Shown piece after piece: positions 1-7,068 of a stretch of 22,240 bases of DNA. The translations under genes and the position numbers were made by a program. The notes under the pieces are model-generated. The model saw only the letters and a program-made list of their open reading frames with translations, did no database searches and was not told the origin of the DNA. How positions within the stretch are numbered: the stretch's first letter is position 1; every line of letters starts with the position of its first letter. The DNA is from a virus, in the IMG/VR virus record IMGVR_UViG_3300010885_033367, positions 1-22,240 of that record; one strand, 5' to 3'.

Positions 1-2
1 TG

Positions 3-53
3 AGCGGCGGACTATTCCAACCAGGTTTATTTTATACTTTCCAGGGATATTAA
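3..53 (+). CDS. C-terminal fragment of an upstream gene
   Basis: The third reading frame is open from the window edge to a TAA at 51-53 and gives SGGLFQPGLFYTFQGY. Its aromatic, glycine-containing end is plausible for a virion protein. A strong terminator follows 25 bases later, as expected at the end of an operon. Too little is present to assign a family. One other frame is also open, to a TAG at 77-79, but it runs into the terminator stem, so it is less likely. Confidence 0.45.
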   Translation, partial: SGGLFQPGLFYTFQGY

Positions 54-77
54 GGAACAGTATAACTGCTGTAAAAT

Positions 78-104
78 AGGACTCCGAGCAGTCCTGTTTT
101 TTTT
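78..104 (+). terminator. Rho-independent terminator
   Basis: AGGACT (78-83) pairs perfectly with AGTCCT (90-95) around a six-base loop. A G and eight T residues (97-104) follow directly. It separates the upstream gene from the tail-fibre transcription unit, whose late-promoter box starts at 106. Confidence 0.85.
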
Positions 105-105
105 G

Positions 106-113
106 GCTAAATA
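106..113 (+). promoter_or_regulatory. T4-type late promoter box (GCTAAATA)
   Basis: GCTAAATA resembles the T4 late consensus TATAAATA. It lies just after a terminator and 21 bases before the first fibre ATG at 135. Similar boxes precede most other structural operons in this window, which supports the call. Confidence 0.6.
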
Positions 114-134
114 TTGGATATTACAGGAACTACA

Positions 135-554
135 ATGGCCTTAACTAGACCGCGTGCCGCGCAGATATTCAATTTAGACTACAAACAATCCACGAGAGTG
201 GTTGCGACCGCCACGGTTAATCTTGCAGGCGGCGCCCCTAATCAAGTCGACGGTGTAAATCTCAGCTTGAACGACAGAATTTTAGTCACAGCACAAAATA
301 CAGGCAGTCAAAACGGACTTTATCTAGTTGATACAGTAGGATCGGGCGCCAACGGTACCTGGATCAGAACTTTGGACGGCAATGAAAACGGTGAAATTGA
401 AGCTGGCATGATTGTGATGGTGACCGAAGGCGCCATCTATGCTGACACACAGTGGAAACTGATCACTGATGATCCTATTACGATCAACACCACGGCCCTG
501 ACCTTTACACAAAACTACATGGCAACTCAATATCGTCAGGCACATCAAATGTAG
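135..554 (+). CDS. Tail-fibre-like protein, N-terminal part (frameshifted gene)
   Basis: This encodes about 139 residues from ATG 135, chosen because AGGAA (125-129) lies five bases upstream. An in-frame ATG at 114 lacks such a site and sits on the late box. The sequence has the pattern of an N-terminal module of phage fibres, with alternating short beta strands and a T.TQ end. The frame closes at TAG 552-554 after a C-terminus (YMATQYRQAHQM) that does not look like fibre. The next frame is already fibre-like from about 521 (GNSISSGTSNVVV), upstream of its first possible start. Adding one base near 518 (TAC AAT GGC) joins the two into a continuous 567-residue protein. I therefore read 135-1837 as one fibre gene carrying a one-base deletion or error. 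The virion location is inferred. Confidence 0.75.
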   Translation: MALTRPRAAQIFNLDYKQSTRVVATATVNLAGGAPNQVDGVNLSLNDRILVTAQNTGSQNGLYLVDTVGSGANGTWIRTLDGNENGEIEAGMIVMVTEGAIYADTQWKLITDDPITINTTALTFTQNYMATQYRQAHQM

Positions 555-1837
555 TGGTCAACTCAAATGCCAATGTCACAATAAGTAGTGCTGGCACAGC
601 CAACGTGTTGACCGTAAGTTCTACCGGCACTGTAACTATTGGAACAGCCAGTGTTACTGGTAATTTAACTACAGGAAATATCAACACCACAGGCAACGTG
701 ACCGGTGGCAATATTGTCACAACAGGTCAGGTCAACGTTAACACGCTCACGGTAAATGGTGAATCAACATTCACTGGTAATCTTTTGCCGTCGGCCAATG
801 TTACATACAATCTTGGAAGCCCAACACAACGATGGAAAGAAATATTTCTAGCGGCCAATACCATTGACATTGGCGGTGCATTGATTAGTGCTGATCTTGC
901 AACAGGCAGTTTGATATTAACAGGCCCCGACGGGGCAGAATTTATACTATCTGGTACCAGTCCAACAACATCTGTGGGACAGTTTGGTATGATTCAAATT
1001 AGCAACACCATGAGTTCTCACGATACCACAACAGGAGCTCTTACTGTAGTAGGCGGCGCTGGTATTGGAGGTAATATAAATGTAGGCGGTGTAGCTAATA
1101 TTGCTGGTAATATTTTAACTCAAGCCAATATATCTGTTGGTGGAAGTATCATAGTAAACTCATCAATATCTGCCAATGGATCCATCATTGCCAACAGTAA
1201 TTTGTTTGCCAATGCTATTGTATCTGCGGCCGGCAATGTTGTAGGTAGCAATGTCTACACCGGTGGCCAGGTAAGTGCTACGGGAAATATCACTGGCGGC
1301 AATCTTATCACTGGCGCCCAGGTATTGGCCACCGGCAATATCACAGGCAGTAACATTGTTACAGCAGGACAAATTTTGGCTACGGGCAATATTGTTGGAT
1401 CTACATTGATAGCCAGCGGTAATATTGTAGTTCAATCAAGGCAACAGGTCAAATTTTATGACACTGACAACAGTAATTTTATCTCTTTACGGGCACCCAA
1501 TGCTCTCACAGGCGATTATCTATTAACACTGCCAACAAGTTATGGAAATGCAGATCAAGTCTTGAGTACCAACGGGGCCGGCATTTTAGCCTGGGCCGAT
1601 CAAACTGGTGGAGGTGGTGGCAGTTCAGCAACAAGCTACCCTAACAGCACAGTAAGTCCTGTTCCGGGATCTACTGGAAATTTTGATTTGAGCTTTAATT
1701 TCGTACAAACCTCGCAGGAAGTACCGTTTGAGTCATCGGCTACTGATGCGTTTGGAGTAAATCTTGGCGAAGTTTACAGCATGATGGATCCTGGAGGAGA
1801 AGTATTAGAACCCGTGGATCTGGGCCCACTAACTTAA
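554..1837 (+). CDS. Tail-fibre-like protein, repetitive shaft and C-terminal part
   Basis: Up to 427 residues are open here, from a GTG at 554 that is probably not a true start. No ribosome site precedes it, and the coding pattern continues upstream in the same frame. The protein is rich in G, N, T, S and V, with repeats of the type GNI.G.N..T.GQ..AT. This is typical of trimeric beta-structured fibre shafts. A segment near residues 86-112 (YNLGSPTQRWKEIF) and the GALTVVGGAGIGGNINVGG segment are patterns seen in fibres of T4-like marine phages. The C-terminus (residues ~380-427) is acidic and not repetitive. With the upstream part it forms one 567-residue protein if the frameshift near 518 is repaired. 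If the frameshift is real, the shaft would be made only through ribosomal slippage or internal initiation. Confidence 0.75.
   Translation: MVNSNANVTISSAGTANVLTVSSTGTVTIGTASVTGNLTTGNINTTGNVTGGNIVTTGQVNVNTLTVNGESTFTGNLLPSANVTYNLGSPTQRWKEIFLAANTIDIGGALISADLATGSLILTGPDGAEFILSGTSPTTSVGQFGMIQISNTMSSHDTTTGALTVVGGAGIGGNINVGGVANIAGNILTQANISVGGSIIVNSSISANGSIIANSNLFANAIVSAAGNVVGSNVYTGGQVSATGNITGGNLITGAQVLATGNITGSNIVTAGQILATGNIVGSTLIASGNIVVQSRQQVKFYDTDNSNFISLRAPNALTGDYLLTLPTSYGNADQVLSTNGAGILAWADQTGGGGGSSATSYPNSTVSPVPGSTGNFDLSFNFVQTSQEVPFESSATDAFGVNLGEVYSMMDPGGEVLEPVDLGPLT
1232..1435 (+). repeat. Four tandem 51-base (17-residue) fibre repeats
   Basis: Four consecutive 17-residue units begin with GNVVGSNVYTGGQVSAT. 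They continue as GNITGGNLITGAQVLAT, GNITGSNIVTAGQILAT and a degenerate GNIVGSTLIASGNIVVQ. Codon-level divergence between units indicates an old duplication kept at protein level. Related, less regular copies occur near 660-740. The repeats should form a regular beta-shaft segment. Confidence 0.8.
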
Positions 1838-1844
1838 ATAAATA
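1837..1844 (+). promoter_or_regulatory. T4-type late promoter box (AATAAATA)
   Basis: AATAAATA lies immediately after the stop of the first fibre gene and 18 bases before the ATG at 1863, which has AGGAG at 1852-1856. It matches the late-box pattern seen elsewhere in the window. Confidence 0.5.
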
Positions 1845-1862
1845 AAGCAACAGGAGAATTCA

Positions 1863-2915
1863 ATGCCAACAGTCTTACAGTTCCGTAGAGGAACTACATC
1901 ACAAAATAACTCATTTACCGGATCACCCGGGGAGTTAAGCGTTGATACTGACCTGGACGTAATACGAGTGCATGATGGGTCTACTCCTGGTGGATTTGCG
2001 CAAGTTGGGCTAAATTGTGTTCAAACCATTACTAATAAAGTTTATAATGGAACAAGTTTGAGTGTGACAGGTAACATTTCGTCAAGTGGTAACATTGCTG
2101 TAGGTGACACTAACTCTATAAGCATTGGTACCTTGGTCATAACCGACGATGCAATTCGCTCTAGCGATCATCAAATTACTATTGGGTCGGCTGGCAACAT
2201 TGGCAACGTAATCATTGGTGGAAATTTAACCGTAAACGGAACTACTACAACCATCAACTCCAACACTGTTACTACAAACGACCTGGTGATCAGCGTTGCT
2301 AACAATGCAATCAGCAGTGCTGCAGCCAATAATGGTGGATTTGAAGTCGGCCCAGCCAACAATCCATATATTACTTGGTTGTATAACAACACCAGCAATA
2401 TTTGGGTAAGTAGTGGTGGTATTGCCTTGACCGGTAATATTGTCAACAACGGTGCCAACGGTACAGGTAACATCGGCAGTTCAACTGGGTATTTTAACAC
2501 TGTGTTTGCCAAAGCAACATCGGCACAGTATGCTGACTTGGCAGAGATGTACTGTGCTGACGCAGAATATACTCCTGGAACTGTGCTTGAGTTTGGTGGC
2601 AAAGAAGAAGTCACTGCCACAACACAATCACATAGTACTCGAGTAGCAGGCATTGTAAGTACCACTCCAAGTTACTTGATGAACAGTACATTGACATGCA
2701 CCAACGCTGTTGAAGTGGCCTTGGTTGGACGAGTTCCGTGTCAGGTAGTTGGCACCATTGCCAAAGGTGATCGATTGGTTGCCAGCTCCAGGCCAGGCAC
2801 TGCCACACGGTTAGACATGGCACAGTATCAACCTGGTTGTATTATTGGCAAAGCTCTCGAAGCATATGACTCAGAAACTGTAGGTACAATTGAAGTGGCT
2901 GTGGGCAGGAATTAA
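1863..2915 (+). CDS. Second tail-fibre-like virion protein
   Basis: The protein has 350 residues and starts at an ATG seven bases after AGGAG. Its first ~40 residues (LQFRRGTTSQNNSFTG, then PGELSVDTD and IRVHDGST) match the small N-terminal module common to phage fibre and tropism-determinant proteins. The middle (residues ~65-215) is low-complexity G/N/T/I repeat resembling the first fibre. The last ~130 residues begin with a QYADLAEMY motif and form a compact non-repetitive domain (TPGTVLEFGG, STRVAGIVSTTPSYLMNS). In T4-like marine phages this domain ends many fibre and baseplate-associated proteins, and it resembles peptidase-G2-like C-terminal domains. Whether it self-cleaves cannot be told. 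It overlaps the next ATG by one base (TAATG), so the two are translationally coupled. Role inferred: receptor-binding or baseplate-associated fibre. Confidence 0.75.
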   Translation: MPTVLQFRRGTTSQNNSFTGSPGELSVDTDLDVIRVHDGSTPGGFAQVGLNCVQTITNKVYNGTSLSVTGNISSSGNIAVGDTNSISIGTLVITDDAIRSSDHQITIGSAGNIGNVIIGGNLTVNGTTTTINSNTVTTNDLVISVANNAISSAAANNGGFEVGPANNPYITWLYNNTSNIWVSSGGIALTGNIVNNGANGTGNIGSSTGYFNTVFAKATSAQYADLAEMYCADAEYTPGTVLEFGGKEEVTATTQSHSTRVAGIVSTTPSYLMNSTLTCTNAVEVALVGRVPCQVVGTIAKGDRLVASSRPGTATRLDMAQYQPGCIIGKALEAYDSETVGTIEVAVGRN

Positions 2916-3577
2916 TGGATGCCAGATACAGAACCGAATACCTTGGTGAGTTTGTAATTCTTGAAACCAAATGGTCTGGTGGTAAAAAATCTGAAACTCG
3001 CGAATGGATTGATAACCCTATTGTCAACCATCATCTCAGTGGACGTGCGGCCTGCATTGGCAGTGCCCTAGACCATGCACGTTTTAATTACACTATACTA
3101 CAACGCCACCGCGGCGGACTATTAGGCAGTAAAAAATTACAGACCTATGGCACTGGAGAAATTGCTCAACAGATGCGCCTAGACTTTACTGTGGAAACCA
3201 ACCCAGATAACCTGCTCAAAATTTTAGAAAGTGGGTATCAAACCAGTAACATTGTGTACACCAGTCCACGCTATTGTATTGCTCACCCAGGAGAGTTTTA
3301 TCTAATTCCCTTGCGACCCAGAATAGTTGACCTAGCCACTGTGGTATATCTAGCAGCCTTTGATGGGCACAAAGAAATATTCATGCTGGGCTACACAGAT
3401 GAAACCGCCGGCGGCCACAATGAATGGATGCAACAAATTACCAATGTATTTACTGCATACCCAGGTACAAAATTTTATCTAGTTGGAGAATCTACCCGCA
3501 TGCCTGACGTCTGGGTCAATTGTGCCAACACTCAGATCATGCCTTATCGAGACTTTATTGGTTACTGCGACGTTTGA
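2915..3577 (+). CDS. Unrecognised 220-residue protein, possible Rossmann/GT-like fold
   Basis: The ATG at 2915 overlaps the preceding stop (TAATG), and AGGA lies seven bases upstream. I do not recognise the family with confidence. Residues 1-60 are charged and aromatic. The central part has the rhythm of an alpha/beta protein. Residues ~115-160 (YTSPRYCIAHPGEFYLIPL, then DLATVVYLAAFDGHKEIFMLG) resemble a hydrophobic helix followed by a strand ending in LGY.DE. That pattern recalls DUF115/MptE-like and sialyltransferase-like proteins, where it borders a nucleotide-sugar site. This is a pattern impression only. Its place after two fibres would suit a fibre-modifying enzyme or a structural or assembly factor. 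The 3' end overlaps the read-through extension of the convergent Nudix gene. Confidence 0.7.
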   Translation: MDARYRTEYLGEFVILETKWSGGKKSETREWIDNPIVNHHLSGRAACIGSALDHARFNYTILQRHRGGLLGSKKLQTYGTGEIAQQMRLDFTVETNPDNLLKILESGYQTSNIVYTSPRYCIAHPGEFYLIPLRPRIVDLATVVYLAAFDGHKEIFMLGYTDETAGGHNEWMQQITNVFTAYPGTKFYLVGESTRMPDVWVNCANTQIMPYRDFIGYCDV

Positions 3578-3660
3578 ACAGTGGATTCAATAGTCAATAT
3601 TTTGTTTTGTACAGCTTCAAAATTCACAGTACTCCATAATCCAGGGTGCATGGGTCGTGG
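3562..3660 (-). other. Post-TGA continuation of the Nudix reading frame
   Basis: Downstream of the TGA, in the same frame, the minus strand reads PRPMHPGLWSTVNFEAVQN followed by KILTIESTVQTSQ and a TAA at 3564-3562. The HPGLW.TVNF.AVQ.KI pattern looks like the normal C-terminal helix region of a phage Nudix protein. The full frame would give 146 positions including the TGA codon. The last 16 bases overlap the convergent 220-residue gene. Confidence 0.6.
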
Positions 3661-4002
3661 TCATGTGCCCGAATCAATCCAAGCATAGCCTATGTGTTCC
3701 TCGTTGAGCCTGGGTTGGAATTCATAATCAACAAGACAGAAAAAAGTGTGATACTCAAATCCTGCGTCTGCGGTGGTAAACTTTTCCAAAGGAATCAGTC
3801 TAAAGTATTCGGGTACAAATCCTATTTCCTCTGTGCATTCACGATTCATAGCGGCCAGTAAAGTTTCGCCTGCTTCTACTTTGCCTCCGGGCAGGCCCCA
3901 AGCACCTGGATGTTTTGGATCGTTACGCATGAGATATAGATATCGTCGAGTGTTGATTGCGTAAAACCAAACTCCTACAGCCGTTATAATACTAGCGTCC
4001 AT
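3661..4002 (-). CDS. Nudix hydrolase, ended by an in-frame TGA
   Basis: The 113-residue protein carries a perfect Nudix box at residues 40-62 (GKVEAGE, then RE.TEEIGF), so the Mg-binding glutamates E55, E58 and E59 are present. Nudix enzymes hydrolyse nucleoside diphosphates linked to another group (oxidised dNTPs, NADH, ADP-sugars, RNA caps); the substrate here is unknown. The ATG overlaps the end of the gp15-like gene by 19 bases and has a strong GGAGGAAC site directly before it, so it is co-expressed with the neck and tail-completion genes. The frame stops at TGA (3661-3663) just after GYAWIDSGT. The same frame then continues for 32 sensible codons, so the protein is probably truncated. 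A homologue would be expected to have Trp (TGG) at this position. Confidence 0.85.
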   Translation of the reverse strand: MDASIITAVGVWFYAINTRRYLYLMRNDPKHPGAWGLPGGKVEAGETLLAAMNRECTEEIGFVPEYFRLIPLEKFTTADAGFEYHTFFCLVDYEFQPRLNEEHIGYAWIDSGT

Positions 4003-5378
4003 GTTCCTCCAGGGTAAAGCCCCTGATACGATTTAATCCACGAGGTTCCAGTCCATTCATATTGTATTTCTGTAGTGATATTTGTAACATACTGTATATT
4101 ATCTGGGCTTGATGTGTGGTCAAAAGAAATAATCCAACTGACTCCATCATATTCTACAATGTCGTTGGCACTGGCCACCAACGGTTCGTTATTGAGTCCT
4201 GCCCAGGCTTCTGCATACCCATCATCCCATGAACCAGTAGCTTCGGTAAACAGATATCGTTGCCCGGTAACCGCGGCAGCCAAGCCAGCACCTGGGCCAC
4301 TGCGTAACGGATCAATAACGGCCAACACCGGTGATAGTGTATTGCCAGGAACTGACGCTGGATCTACAGTGAACAATAAAAATCTATCATCAGTAGGATC
4401 ATAGCTTACATGACCTATCACTTCTGAGCCATCATCTTGTTCTAGTTTAATAAAACTAATTCCGTCTCTTAGTGTGCCATACATGCCTACTACGTTATGC
4501 CATAACAAATTGCTTTCTGGACTGTCTGGCGGAGTTAAACTGTCATTGGGCTGGTCCACTACCTGTTGTTCTCGCAATGCTTGTAACTTGCCACCAATCA
4601 ACAACACTTGGTAACCATATGGTGTAATATTTTGACGAGTGCCCAACAATAGATCATTGTCAAGTATGGCATTACTAGCGTCGCCGTTGGCATCAAACAC
4701 ACTGGCAATAATACGTTCAACCACGCCCAACTTCTTGACCTTGGCTGGACTTGAAATCCAAATCGGTATGTTAAATGTTAAGGTAGCTATGTCAATTGGA
4801 TTGTCCGGGCCCACTGGAATGTTACGACTACTCCACTTTACACTGTCAAGATTGCACACAGTAAGACTGGTCCAGTCTATGTAGTTGTCGGTGCTTTGAA
4901 TTTCTAAACTGGGGTTAAACAACACCAAAATTTGCTCTAGGATCTGCATTTTTTGATTGGTGTTACTGGTCCAGATATCCAATGCTAAGGTCAGTTTGTA
5001 CGGCACTGGCATCAATCTTTCAATGGTAAATGCATTGCCTTGTGTGGTTTCATAACTGTCAGTGGCTTCGTCGTAAGTGCGTTGCCGAACTTGCATGTTG
5101 CTTACAAAATTGGGTTCTTGTATTCTAGGACGATCGTAGTCAAGACTTGTAATATAAAATGTCATCAACGGTGTGCTGGGCATGTCGTTGGCTGAGTTTT
5201 GTTGTATAATTGTTTGGGCTTGACGGCTAGCATCTCCGTAACGCACTGGCACACGAACCAGCGTGTCATTTTTGCCAGCTTGATTAATACCATACTCAAC
5301 TTGAAAGTTACTGAAGATTCTAGCAAACTGTAGTAGGAAGCGACGAATTTGTTCATCGTAAAAAAATTGAGTAGCCAT
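3984..5378 (-). CDS. 15: Tail completion / sheath stabiliser protein, T4 gp15-like
   Basis: The protein has 464 residues, against 272 in T4 gp15. The N-terminal half carries the family signature: MATQFFYDEQIRRFLLQFAR, then FSNFQVEY, RVPVRYGD, and later LTLALDIWTSN and FNPSLEIQSTDNYIDWTS. T4 gp15 has the corresponding RRY...FSNIQI, RVPITY and FNTTM segments. In T4 this protein forms a ring at the top of the tail tube and sheath, ends tail growth and joins tail to neck. The C-terminal ~200 residues are an extension absent from T4. They contain GPGAGLAAAVTGQRYLF, EAWAGL and two W-rich beta segments, as in cyanophage homologues. The ATG overlaps the gp14-like stop by one base (TAATG), with AGGA just upstream. 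The gene order 14-15 matches T4. Confidence 0.85.
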   Translation of the reverse strand: MATQFFYDEQIRRFLLQFARIFSNFQVEYGINQAGKNDTLVRVPVRYGDASRQAQTIIQQNSANDMPSTPLMTFYITSLDYDRPRIQEPNFVSNMQVRQRTYDEATDSYETTQGNAFTIERLMPVPYKLTLALDIWTSNTNQKMQILEQILVLFNPSLEIQSTDNYIDWTSLTVCNLDSVKWSSRNIPVGPDNPIDIATLTFNIPIWISSPAKVKKLGVVERIIASVFDANGDASNAILDNDLLLGTRQNITPYGYQVLLIGGKLQALREQQVVDQPNDSLTPPDSPESNLLWHNVVGMYGTLRDGISFIKLEQDDGSEVIGHVSYDPTDDRFLLFTVDPASVPGNTLSPVLAVIDPLRSGPGAGLAAAVTGQRYLFTEATGSWDDGYAEAWAGLNNEPLVASANDIVEYDGVSWIISFDHTSSPDNIQYVTNITTEIQYEWTGTSWIKSYQGLYPGGTWTLVL

Positions 5379-6727
5379 TATCGTCCTGGAGGTCTTGGGT
5401 TAGGTGGTAAGTTGCCACCCTGGTCACCGTTGTCGGCTTGTGGTTTGAGTATTTGACTTAAACTTTGACGACTAGGTATGTTGCCCAAGTCAGTAGTAGG
5501 CACAGTGTAAGTGTTGTTGACAAAGCTAGCACGTTGAGTTAATGCCCCTTGCGCCAGGTCAAGATCTGTTCTTACGTTGTCCTCAACTTTGATCCAGGCA
5601 CGGCCGCTGTAACGGAACAAGCGATTAGGGAAATAATCTAACCTTAACGCATAATCGCCAGCCGCTGGATTAGGAGGAAAACTTACACCAGGAGTCACTG
5701 GCAATCCGTTAGGCGCATACTGATCTCCTGTGAGATACCCCATGGTATAACCAAAACTAGTAGGACTGTTGCCTGTGCCGCCTTGTGTACCATCCACAGT
5801 GGGATAAGTATCGTCGGCTGTAATTCCAGCACCCGCCGGCTGACCCAGATTAGTAGGCAAGATATAAAATTTTGTAACGTCGTATCCACTCAGTGGCACA
5901 TCCGCTTGAGCCTGTACCAACAAGGCATCATTGATTTCTAAATCTTTAGGACGAGTCGATTGATTATCACCAACAGTGGATGGGTTGGTAATGACAGTCC
6001 AATAAGAGGTGTCGGTAATATCAGCGCCAGCAGGTACATTTTGTGCGGCTTGATAATAGGTGTTGCCATAGTTAACAACAGTACCAGACGGATAAAAATT
6101 TCCGTTGTCCCAAATATTTTCAGGCATAAATGGCTGATCAATAATCTGACTAAACTCTTGAGCATTGACCATGGGTGTGGCTTTGATTCGCCACAGATGC
6201 GGCAACCAAGTTTGACTAAATCCTTCTGACGCATAATTGCCATCTTGGATGACATAATATCTTGGCAGTGCTTTAGGAATAGCTCGGTTAAGTGGATGAT
6301 AATCAGTTAAGTTTGGCACTTCAATCACATCACCGCTCATTAATTTGCGACCAAATGTGTCAATCATGTCATTGTAATGAAATGTAATAAACAGTGTATC
6401 GTTGTTTAAGAATAGGCCAAACTGTGTTAGATCAAAATCAACATCTTGTGTACGATAAACACCGCGCATGACATACACATCTGGATCATATGCACGGTCT
6501 CGATTTTCCAACAACAATAAATCTTCAATAAACAACGGGTTAGTGGTGTCGTATATAGGAAGTGTAGCATCACCTGGGTTATTGGCCTGATCTGGATCAA
6601 CAATGGGTCCGAGATACTTATGGACGTAAATATCAAGTCCGCCAACTGTGTACATTTCGGATATGGTACGATCCAAAAATTGGTAATCATTGGTTCTATT
6701 AGGGCGATAGAGCGATAAGCGTGGCAT
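5378..6727 (-). CDS. 14: Neck protein, T4 gp14-like
   Basis: The protein begins MPRLSLYRPNRTNDYQFLDR and contains TNPLFIEDLLLLENRDRAYD, PDVYVMRGVY, DFDLTQFGLF and GRKLMSGDVIE, the recognisable gp14 family core. T4 gp14 (256 residues) forms the neck with gp13 and joins the filled head to the tail. This protein is about 449 residues because of a later insertion. Residues ~208-248 (counted from the upstream ATG at 6733) form a small chitin/carbohydrate-binding-like module ending in YW, followed by a glycine-rich stretch and a second beta domain. The C-terminus is proline-rich. Two ATGs are possible, at 6733 and 6727. I prefer 6727 because family members usually start MPRL and because a late box (CTAAATA, 6741-6735) would place the transcript start there. 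No Shine-Dalgarno sequence is visible. Confidence 0.88.
   Translation of the reverse strand: MPRLSLYRPNRTNDYQFLDRTISEMYTVGGLDIYVHKYLGPIVDPDQANNPGDATLPIYDTTNPLFIEDLLLLENRDRAYDPDVYVMRGVYRTQDVDFDLTQFGLFLNNDTLFITFHYNDMIDTFGRKLMSGDVIEVPNLTDYHPLNRAIPKALPRYYVIQDGNYASEGFSQTWLPHLWRIKATPMVNAQEFSQIIDQPFMPENIWDNGNFYPSGTVVNYGNTYYQAAQNVPAGADITDTSYWTVITNPSTVGDNQSTRPKDLEINDALLVQAQADVPLSGYDVTKFYILPTNLGQPAGAGITADDTYPTVDGTQGGTGNSPTSFGYTMGYLTGDQYAPNGLPVTPGVSFPPNPAAGDYALRLDYFPNRLFRYSGRAWIKVEDNVRTDLDLAQGALTQRASFVNNTYTVPTTDLGNIPSRQSLSQILKPQADNGDQGGNLPPNPRPPGR
5990..6112 (-). other. Carbohydrate-binding-like module inside gp14
   Basis: About 41 residues with the pattern WDNGNFYPSGTVVNYGNTYY, then P.......YWTVI. This matches the small aromatic ChiA/B-type (CBM5/12-like) repeat: Y..G..V.Y.G..Y, a P-rich turn, then YW. 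A similar module sits in the tail sheath (12950-13110). Carbohydrate binding is inferred from the family pattern and not shown. Confidence 0.5.
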
Positions 6728-6734
6728 AGTCATG

Positions 6735-6741
6735 TATTTAG
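6735..6741 (-). promoter_or_regulatory. Late promoter box (CTAAATA) for the gp14-gp15-Nudix operon
   Basis: On the minus strand, GCTAAATAC lies directly before the gp14 start codons. With the spacing of T4 late promoters (start about six bases after the box), transcription would begin at or next to ATG 6727. It is back-to-back with the sigma70-like promoter at 6750-6778. Confidence 0.55.
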
Positions 6742-6749
6742 CGGTTAGA

Positions 6750-6778
6750 TTGACTTGAAAATCAAAAGCCAGTATAAT
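6750..6778 (+). promoter_or_regulatory. Sigma70-type promoter, TTGACT-17-TATAAT
   Basis: The -35 box TTGACT (6750-6755) and the perfect -10 box TATAAT (6773-6778) are separated by 17 bases. The ATG at 6785 is seven bases after the -10 box, which is where transcription should start. The mRNA would be leaderless. No Shine-Dalgarno sequence is present. Confidence 0.8.
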
Positions 6779-6784
6779 TACAAA

Positions 6785-7036
6785 ATGGACGAATTATTTC
6801 AACGACTAGATAGTGCAGAACGTGCTATTGCCGCTGTTAAAAACAAGGTAGCTCGCAAAGATCTACTTAAAATGACACGGGCTGTGGATCAAGCCATTGT
6901 GGCTGCAGATATGGAAAGTGTAGAATGTCGTAGACTCAAACGAGAAACCGCACGTTATCAAGAATTGGTCCAAACAGTAAAAGATAGACTTACAAATTTA
7001 GAACAACACATAACCTTTGCCAACCTACTTGGTTGA
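6785..7036 (+). CDS. Small coiled-coil protein, unknown function
   Basis: The protein has 83 residues from ATG 6785 (MDELFQRLDSAERAI). A TTG further upstream lies inside the promoter and is rejected. The whole protein is predicted helical by eye, with heptad-like leucines and many charged residues (LKRETARY, VKDRLTNLEQHI). A short coiled-coil oligomer is likely. I do not recognise a family. It is driven by its own strong host-type promoter, unlike the structural genes, so it may be expressed early. Its 3' end overlaps the -35 box of the next gene (the TGA stop lies inside TTGACC). Confidence 0.7.
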   Translation: MDELFQRLDSAERAIAAVKNKVARKDLLKMTRAVDQAIVAADMESVECRRLKRETARYQELVQTVKDRLTNLEQHITFANLLG

Positions 7037-7061
7037 CCTTACTTGAACTTTACTATACAAT
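7033..7061 (+). promoter_or_regulatory. Sigma70-type promoter, TTGACC-17-TACAAT
   Basis: TTGACC (7033-7038) overlaps the stop of the preceding gene. TACAAT (7056-7061) follows after 17 bases, and ATG 7069 comes eight bases after the -10 box. The predicted transcript is leaderless, like those at 6785 and 9062. Confidence 0.65.
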
Positions 7062-7068
7062 AAAGACT

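Noticed and set aside
505-560. Programmed -1 frameshift signal in the first fibre gene
   Set aside because: The local ACAAAAC is not a good X XXY YYZ heptamer and I see no strong downstream structure. A simple base loss explains the data better, though slippage is not excluded.
2171-2665. Minus-strand 164-codon frame opposite the second fibre
   Set aside because: It is hydrophobic because it mirrors the G/N/T repeats. No ribosome site or promoter.
3646-3861. Plus-strand frame opposite the Nudix gene
   Set aside because: It is the complement of a clear Nudix domain with its own ribosome site. The plus frame has no motif or start signal.
6755-6784. TTG start extending the 83-residue coiled-coil protein
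   Set aside because: The stretch is the promoter spacer and -10 box (TATAAT at 6773-6778). ATG 6785 is the natural start.
7033-7068. TTG start extending the 381-residue protein by 12 residues
   Set aside because: The TTG is inside a -35 box and the -10 box lies between it and ATG 7069. The extension has no ribosome site.
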